Assembly: GCA_016786525.1 (NCBI GenBank)
Contig: JAEUVW010000100.1
Location: forward strand, 1-11,281
DNA: 11,281 nucleotides
DNA from: Chitinophagaceae bacterium
GTDB taxonomy: Bacteria; Bacteroidota; Bacteroidia; Chitinophagales; Chitinophagaceae
Direction of reading: 5' to 3'
The notes under the pieces are model-generated. The model saw only the letters and a program-made list of their open reading frames with translations. It searched no databases and had not been told where the DNA came from. Within the stretch, counting starts at the first letter, position 1, and the number at the start of each line of letters is the position of its first letter. Shown here in pieces: positions 7,707 to 11,281 of this stretch. A program made the translations under genes and the position numbers.

Positions 7707-8465
7707 TTATTGTGCTTTGGCCTCATTCCACAGATCATCCATCTCCTGCAGGCTCATGGATTCAAGTTGCCTGTTTTGCTCTGCCGCCTTTTGTTCTATA
7801 TACTGAAAACGTTGTATGAATTTCCGGTTGGTTTTTTCAAGGCTTTGCTCCGGGTCTACCCGGGCAAAACGCGCATAGTTGATCAAGGCAAAAAAAACAT
7901 CGCCCATTTCTGAGCTGATCCGCTCCTCGTCTGCGCTGTCCAGGGCCTCCTCCAGCTCCTGCAACTCTTCTGTAACCTTATCTTTTACCTGGCCGATATG
8001 CTCCCACTCAAATCCGACCTGCTTCGATTTTTCCTGGATGCGCAACGCCTTGATCATGGCCGGCATTGCAGCCGGAACGCCGGACAATACTGACTTTTTA
8101 CCTTCCTTCAATTTGATCTGTTCCCAGTTTTTCCTTACTTCTTCTTCGTCATTCACCTGCACACTTTCATAGATGTGCGGGTGGCGACCGACCAGCTTAT
8201 CACATACGGATGCGATCACTTCACCCAGGGTAAACCGGCCTTGCTCATCAGCTATTTTACTGTAGAAAAGAATGTGCAGCAGCAGGTCTCCCAACTCCTC
8301 TTTGATGTCTTTCCATCGTTCCTGCTCTATCGCATCGTTGAGTTCGTACAATTCTTCTATGGTCTGCGGACGCAGGCTCTGTATCGTTTGCTTCCTGTCC
8401 CAGGGGCAACGCTCGCGCAATTCATCAAGTATGGTGATTAACCGTTCAAGGGATTGATTGTACAA
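7707..8465 (-). CDS. mazG: Nucleoside triphosphate pyrophosphohydrolase MazG
   Basis: MazG hydrolyses (d)NTPs to NMP and pyrophosphate, cleaning the nucleotide pool and, in E. coli, affecting ppGpp levels. The 252-residue protein has the usual tandem MazG domains: LRERCPWDRKQT (16-27), first metal site EELYE (37-41) with EELGD (56-60), and a second set EELQELEEA (166-174) with EMGDVFFAL (186-194). The C-terminal segment KFIQRFQYIE (215-224) is also typical. The start is TTG at 8463-8465: the frame upstream has no ATG before a TAA stop 12 codons away, the first internal ATG is at residue 134, and LERLITILDELRERCPWD matches family N-termini. It lies 75 bp after the Smr gene and 2 bp before the kinase gene, so it is probably in one transcript with both, perhaps with its own weak promoter. 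Confidence 0.93.
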   Translation of the reverse strand: MYNQSLERLITILDELRERCPWDRKQTIQSLRPQTIEELYELNDAIEQERWKDIKEELGDLLLHILFYSKIADEQGRFTLGEVIASVCDKLVGRHPHIYESVQVNDEEEVRKNWEQIKLKEGKKSVLSGVPAAMPAMIKALRIQEKSKQVGFEWEHIGQVKDKVTEELQELEEALDSADEERISSEMGDVFFALINYARFARVDPEQSLEKTNRKFIQRFQYIEQKAAEQNRQLESMSLQEMDDLWNEAKAQ

Positions 8466-8496
8466 TGGGAAACGCTTTATGGGTTTGATTGATTTT

Positions 8497-8511
8497 TATT
8501 GCTGCAATATA
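8497..8511 (-). promoter_or_regulatory. Hyphenated palindrome overlapping a weak -7-like box upstream of mazG
   Basis: TATTGC-T-GCAATA (8497-8509) is a perfect 13-bp inverted repeat around one base, about 30 bp upstream of the mazG TTG. On the minus strand it overlaps TATATTGC (8504-8511), which differs from TAnnTTTG at the last two positions. A repressor site over an internal promoter is possible; the match is weak. Confidence 0.25.
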
Positions 8512-8540
8512 GGATTAAAAATCAGCACAGAAATGGGAAG

Positions 8541-9533
8541 CTAGTAGCGGAAATAAACAATTGTAGCCCCAAAACCATAGGCACTTTGCCAGCCTGACTC
8601 TATACGGTCTACGCAGTCGGCAGCATTCAGGGTTTGCTGCACAGCGGTACGCAATACACCTTTACCCACCCCATGGATCACGACCATGCGGTCCTGCCGG
8701 TTATTGACCGCGATACGCAGATACCGCTCCAGCTCTGCTATCTGTATCTGCAGCATATCTGTGTTCGACAGGCCTTTTGTATTTTCTACCAGCTGTTCGA
8801 TATGAAGGTCCAGTTCGTAGCGGGGAATATCTTTCATCGATTTTACCGGGGCCTGTATTTTCGGCACCAATGCCTGGGGAAGCTCGGCTTTCCCATCCCG
8901 GCGCCTGGCCGGAAATTCTTCGAGTAAGGTATAGCGGAAGCTGGGCAGGTTGTGTTGCAACAGTTGCGAGATATGCTCAAATAGCTTTACCGGGCGGATC
9001 TTCAGCACATCCTGCACCGTCTCGTACTGGTCACTGAGCTTTTCGCGCAGGCGCCATTCAAAGCGGGGTATTTCCTGCATCTGCTCCCAGTCTATATAGT
9101 GCAGGTACAGGTCAGAAAAAGGCTGGATGACACCGGGCAACGAAAACAAGGTGACATTGCCGATGCGTACTTTGTACTCCAGCTCAACTGTATAGTGTGA
9201 ATGGTTGACCAGGAAAATTTTCACCTGCTCTACACGCTCCTCCATATCTATGGTCCGGAATACGGGGATAAAGGTCAGGTGTATACCGGAGGCAAGCGGA
9301 ACGGCTTTAGCGGCCGCCTGCTCCACAGGGATCTGCTCCCGCAGCACCCGCTTCTGCTCCTTATTCTTTTTTGTAAACCAATATAAATAAGGATGATCTA
9401 TTTCGTCTATATAAATCGGGAAAATGGTACCGCCGACAGATACTTCTGCCATTTGCCCGTCGAGCAGCGCCACCACAACGCCTTCCTCCCCACTGCTCCT
9501 GATCCTCATTTTGTCCCCAACCGAAAATTTCAT
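8541..9533 (-). CDS. DUF2027-like and Smr domain protein
   Basis: This 330-residue protein has an N-terminal KOW/SH3-like segment (about 3-50, KFSVGDKMRIRSSGEEGVVV), a central beta-rich region of DUF2027 type (about 80-210), a linker, and a C-terminal Smr domain (about 239-330). The Smr domain shows LDLH (241-244), VVIHGVGKGVLR (284-295) and the terminal GFGATIVYFRY, the hallmarks of the MutS2/SMR nuclease fold. Smr domains bind or nick nucleic acid; here there is no MutS-like ATPase, so it is a stand-alone Smr protein of the Bacteroidetes type. Its substrate is unknown. The ATG at 9531-9533 sits 4 nt after a full -7 box, implying a leaderless mRNA. It heads the leftward unit Smr-mazG-kinase and is divergent from sua5. 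Confidence 0.85.
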   Translation of the reverse strand: MKFSVGDKMRIRSSGEEGVVVALLDGQMAEVSVGGTIFPIYIDEIDHPYLYWFTKKNKEQKRVLREQIPVEQAAAKAVPLASGIHLTFIPVFRTIDMEERVEQVKIFLVNHSHYTVELEYKVRIGNVTLFSLPGVIQPFSDLYLHYIDWEQMQEIPRFEWRLREKLSDQYETVQDVLKIRPVKLFEHISQLLQHNLPSFRYTLLEEFPARRRDGKAELPQALVPKIQAPVKSMKDIPRYELDLHIEQLVENTKGLSNTDMLQIQIAELERYLRIAVNNRQDRMVVIHGVGKGVLRTAVQQTLNAADCVDRIESGWQSAYGFGATIVYFRY

Positions 9534-9537
9534 AGCG

Positions 9538-9545
9538 CAAAAATA
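9538..9545 (-). promoter_or_regulatory. -7 promoter box of the Smr-mazG-kinase unit
   Basis: The minus strand reads TATTTTTG, a full TAnnTTTG match, ending 4 nt before the ATG at 9533. It lies in the same 13-mer as the PPOX-fold gene promoter. Transcription from it would start at or next to the AUG. It is 17 bp from the oppositely directed box of sua5. Confidence 0.6.
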
Positions 9546-9562
9546 AGCAGTTCTGACTTTAG

Positions 9563-9570
9563 TATATTTG
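9563..9570 (+). promoter_or_regulatory. -7 promoter box of sua5
   Basis: TATATTTG is a full TAnnTTTG match ending 7 nt before the ATG at 9578, the same distance as at the glycosyltransferase gene. Its upstream half overlaps the divergent promoter of the Smr gene. No -33 match was found. Confidence 0.6.
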
Positions 9571-9577
9571 CGGCACG

Positions 9578-10552
9578 ATGGAGACGCTTACCGGTACGGA
9601 TATAGACAAGGCGCAGGCACTGCTGGAGCAGGGCTGCCTGGTAGCCATACCCACCGAGACCGTTTATGGCCTGGCCGCCAACGCTCTCGACCCGGAGGCC
9701 GTACTCAAAATATTCGAAGCCAAACAACGCCCGCAGTTCAATCCCCTGATCGTTCATATCAGCGACTGGGCAGAGGCACAGCAGTATGTAAGCCATATCC
9801 CGGCAACGGCGCAATTGCTGGCAAAGGAATTCACTCCGGGTCCACTGACTTTTCTTTTACCTAAAAAAGATATTATCCCGGATATCATTACCTCCGGCAG
9901 TCCTTTAGTCGCCTTACGCGTACCGGCCCATCCTGTTTGCCGGGCATTGCTCAGCAGGCTGTCTTTCCCGCTGGCTGCCCCCAGCGCCAACGAGTTCGGC
10001 TATATCAGCCCTACCCTGGCGGCACATGTACAGCAAAGCCTGGAGGGCAAAGTAGCCTATATCCTTGATGGAGGCGCGGCAACAGTTGGCCTGGAGAGTA
10101 CCATCATCGGGTTTGATGAAGCGGAGGAGGTGATCGTGCACCGTGTCGGGGGCCTGAGTATCGAGCAGCTTGAAGCCGTGCTGGGTAAAAAGGTACAGTT
10201 CCCCGTACGGACGCAGGAGCAGGCTCCCCTGACTTCCGGGCAGTTGAAATCGCATTATGCACCGCATACCGCCTTATACACAGGCGACATCCCGGCTTTG
10301 GCACTCCGGTTTCCCGGCAAAAAGATCGCCAGCATCAGCTTCTCCGCCAGCTACCCCCTGGAGCATGTGCAGCAGTTTGTACTGTCCCCGGGCGGCAGCC
10401 TCACCGAAGCAGCAGGAAATCTCTTTCGCGTCATGCGGGAAATTGATGCGCTGCAGGCAGACATCATCCTTGCGGAAATTTTCCCCGATGAAGGCCTGGG
10501 CAGGGCGATCAACGACCGCCTGAACCGTGCGCGTGCCGTCTTCAAACCCTAA
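9578..10552 (+). CDS. sua5: L-threonylcarbamoyladenylate synthase, long Sua5/YwlC type
   Basis: This enzyme makes threonylcarbamoyl-AMP from threonine, bicarbonate and ATP, the first step of t6A formation at position 37 of ANN-decoding tRNAs; the TsaB-TsaD-TsaE complex then transfers it. The 324-residue length fits the two-domain Sua5/YwlC form rather than the roughly 190-residue TsaC. The YrdC domain (about 5-195) shows AIPTETVYGLAANA (23-36), KQRP (49-52), NPLIVH (55-60), PGPLTFLLP (87-95), ALRVPAHP (112-119), PLAAPSAN (131-138) and GLESTIIGF (171-179). The linker SGQLKSHYAPHT (220-231) and a C-terminal Sua5 domain follow. The ATG at 9578 lies 7 nt after a -7 box, with no Shine-Dalgarno. 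No strong terminator follows; a 5-bp stem at 10582-10599 lacks a T-tract. Confidence 0.94.
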   Translation: METLTGTDIDKAQALLEQGCLVAIPTETVYGLAANALDPEAVLKIFEAKQRPQFNPLIVHISDWAEAQQYVSHIPATAQLLAKEFTPGPLTFLLPKKDIIPDIITSGSPLVALRVPAHPVCRALLSRLSFPLAAPSANEFGYISPTLAAHVQQSLEGKVAYILDGGAATVGLESTIIGFDEAEEVIVHRVGGLSIEQLEAVLGKKVQFPVRTQEQAPLTSGQLKSHYAPHTALYTGDIPALALRFPGKKIASISFSASYPLEHVQQFVLSPGGSLTEAAGNLFRVMREIDALQADIILAEIFPDEGLGRAINDRLNRARAVFKP

Positions 10553-10633
10553 TGTCTTAAGAATTCCCTAAAGCCCCCCGCAGGCTGTCAACAAAGCCTA
10601 ATTTGCATGTCAATAACGAATTTTTTACAATTC

Positions 10634-10641
10634 TAATATTG
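10634..10641 (+). promoter_or_regulatory. Possible -7 promoter box of the NADH dehydrogenase gene
   Basis: TAATATTG differs from TAnnTTTG at one position and ends 7 nt before the ATG at 10649, the same spacing as at the glycosyltransferase and sua5 genes. The 96-bp gap after sua5 otherwise shows only a weak 5-bp stem-loop. Confidence 0.35.
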
Positions 10642-10648
10642 ATCGAAA

Positions 10649-11281
10649 ATGAAAATCATCATAGTAGGGGGCGGCTTTGCAGGACTGAATCTTGCCCGTT
10701 CCCTTGCCGGGAAACAAGGCATAGAGGTAACACTCGTCGATAAGAACAATTATCACTTTTTCCCGCCGCTGATTTACCAGGTCGCCACTTCATTTATCGA
10801 AGCTTCCAACATCAGTTACCCTTTCCGGAAAATGTTCCAGGACGAGCACAATATCCGTTTCTTCAACGGGTCCCTGGAATGGATCGATTACGAAAACAGC
10901 AGCATCCGCACCGATACCGGCACCCTGCAGTATGACCAGCTGGTGCTGGCTATGGGTACGGAAACCAATTACTTCGATATGGATACAGTACGGGAACATG
11001 CATTGCCGATGAAAACCATTGACGATGCACTGTACCTGCGCAACCAGTTGCTGCTGCACCTGGAAGAAGCCACCCGGACCACAGACCCGGTACAATTGTC
11101 CAGGCTCACCACCATTGTCATTGCTGGCGGCGGCCCTACAGGGGTTGAAGTGGCCGGGATGATGGCGGAAATGGGCCGGAACATCATCAACAAAGATTAT
11201 CCTGAACTGAAATACAACAAGGGCAATATCTTCCTGGTGGATGCAGCGCAAACCCTGCTGGGGCCGATGAGTAAAAAAGCG
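10649..11281 (+). CDS. ndh: Type II NADH dehydrogenase (NDH-2), N-terminal half (3' end outside window)
   Basis: NDH-2 is a single-subunit flavoprotein at the inner face of the cytoplasmic membrane that oxidises NADH and reduces quinone without pumping protons. The open frame runs 211 codons to the window edge, about half the usual 420-450 residues. It begins with the FAD Rossmann motif MKIIIVGGGFAGLNLA (1-16) and the acidic strand end TLVDKNNYH (28-36), then FFPPLIYQVAT (37-47), matching the conserved NDH-2 quinone/flavin region, then YDQLVLAMGTETNYF (95-109), and the NADH-binding Rossmann motif VIAGGGPTGVEVAGMMAEM (157-175) with the conserved Glu167. The membrane-binding C-terminus is beyond the window. 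The ATG at 10649 fits the family start exactly. Related FAD pyridine-nucleotide oxidoreductases are less likely. Confidence 0.92.
   Translation, partial: MKIIIVGGGFAGLNLARSLAGKQGIEVTLVDKNNYHFFPPLIYQVATSFIEASNISYPFRKMFQDEHNIRFFNGSLEWIDYENSSIRTDTGTLQYDQLVLAMGTETNYFDMDTVREHALPMKTIDDALYLRNQLLLHLEEATRTTDPVQLSRLTTIVIAGGGPTGVEVAGMMAEMGRNIINKDYPELKYNKGNIFLVDAAQTLLGPMSKKA

Noticed and set aside
10582..10599. Stem AGGCT/AGCCT with an 8-nt loop after sua5 as a terminator
   Set aside because: The stem is only 5 bp and is followed by AATTTG rather than a T-tract, so it is too weak to call.

Overview
The window looks like ordinary chromosomal DNA from a Bacteroidetes (Bacteroidota) bacterium, most likely of the Chitinophagaceae/Sphingobacteriales group. 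The reasons are the Bacteroidetes-type -7 promoter boxes (TAnnTTTG, here usually TTAnnTTTGC) close to start codons, mostly weak Shine-Dalgarno signals, and the gene content: a DUF2027-like/Smr protein, a very long multi-sensor histidine kinase, and a long-form Sua5. No mobile element, CRISPR array, tRNA or rRNA was seen, and codon use looks even throughout.

Layout. (1) 1-290, minus: 5' part of prfA (release factor 1), running off the left edge. (2) 291-555: divergent promoter region. (3) 556-912, plus: a small membrane-anchored protein with seven glycines at an exact four-residue period, function unknown. (4) 937-970: a strong bidirectional terminator between convergent genes. (5) 1023-1526, minus: a pyridoxamine-5'-phosphate-oxidase-fold general stress protein. 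(6) 1687-3944, plus: a compact three-gene run of glycosyltransferase 2, DEAD-box RNA helicase and single-domain rhodanese, with junctions of 3 bp and a 1-base overlap. (7) 3961-9533, minus, transcribed right to left: DUF2027-like/Smr protein, then mazG, then a 1247-residue histidine kinase with about 12 membrane segments; mazG and the kinase are 2 bp apart. (8) 9578-10552, plus: Sua5-type threonylcarbamoyl-AMP synthase, divergent from the Smr gene across only 44 bp. (9) 10649-11281, plus: 5' half of a type II NADH dehydrogenase, running off the right edge.

Together the genes cover translation (RF1, t6A tRNA modification), RNA handling (DEAD-box helicase), nucleotide-pool cleaning (MazG), stress response (PPOX-fold protein), lipid or glycan glycosylation (GT2), respiration (NDH-2) and envelope sensing (histidine kinase). 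No response regulator is present for the kinase.

I did not find a clearly new defence or mobile system. The features most worth a second look are the GX3-repeat membrane protein, the start-proximal -7 boxes that imply leaderless or near-leaderless mRNAs at four genes (including a mutually overlapping divergent pair), the three-sensor orphan kinase coupled to MazG, and two TTG starts at operon junctions.
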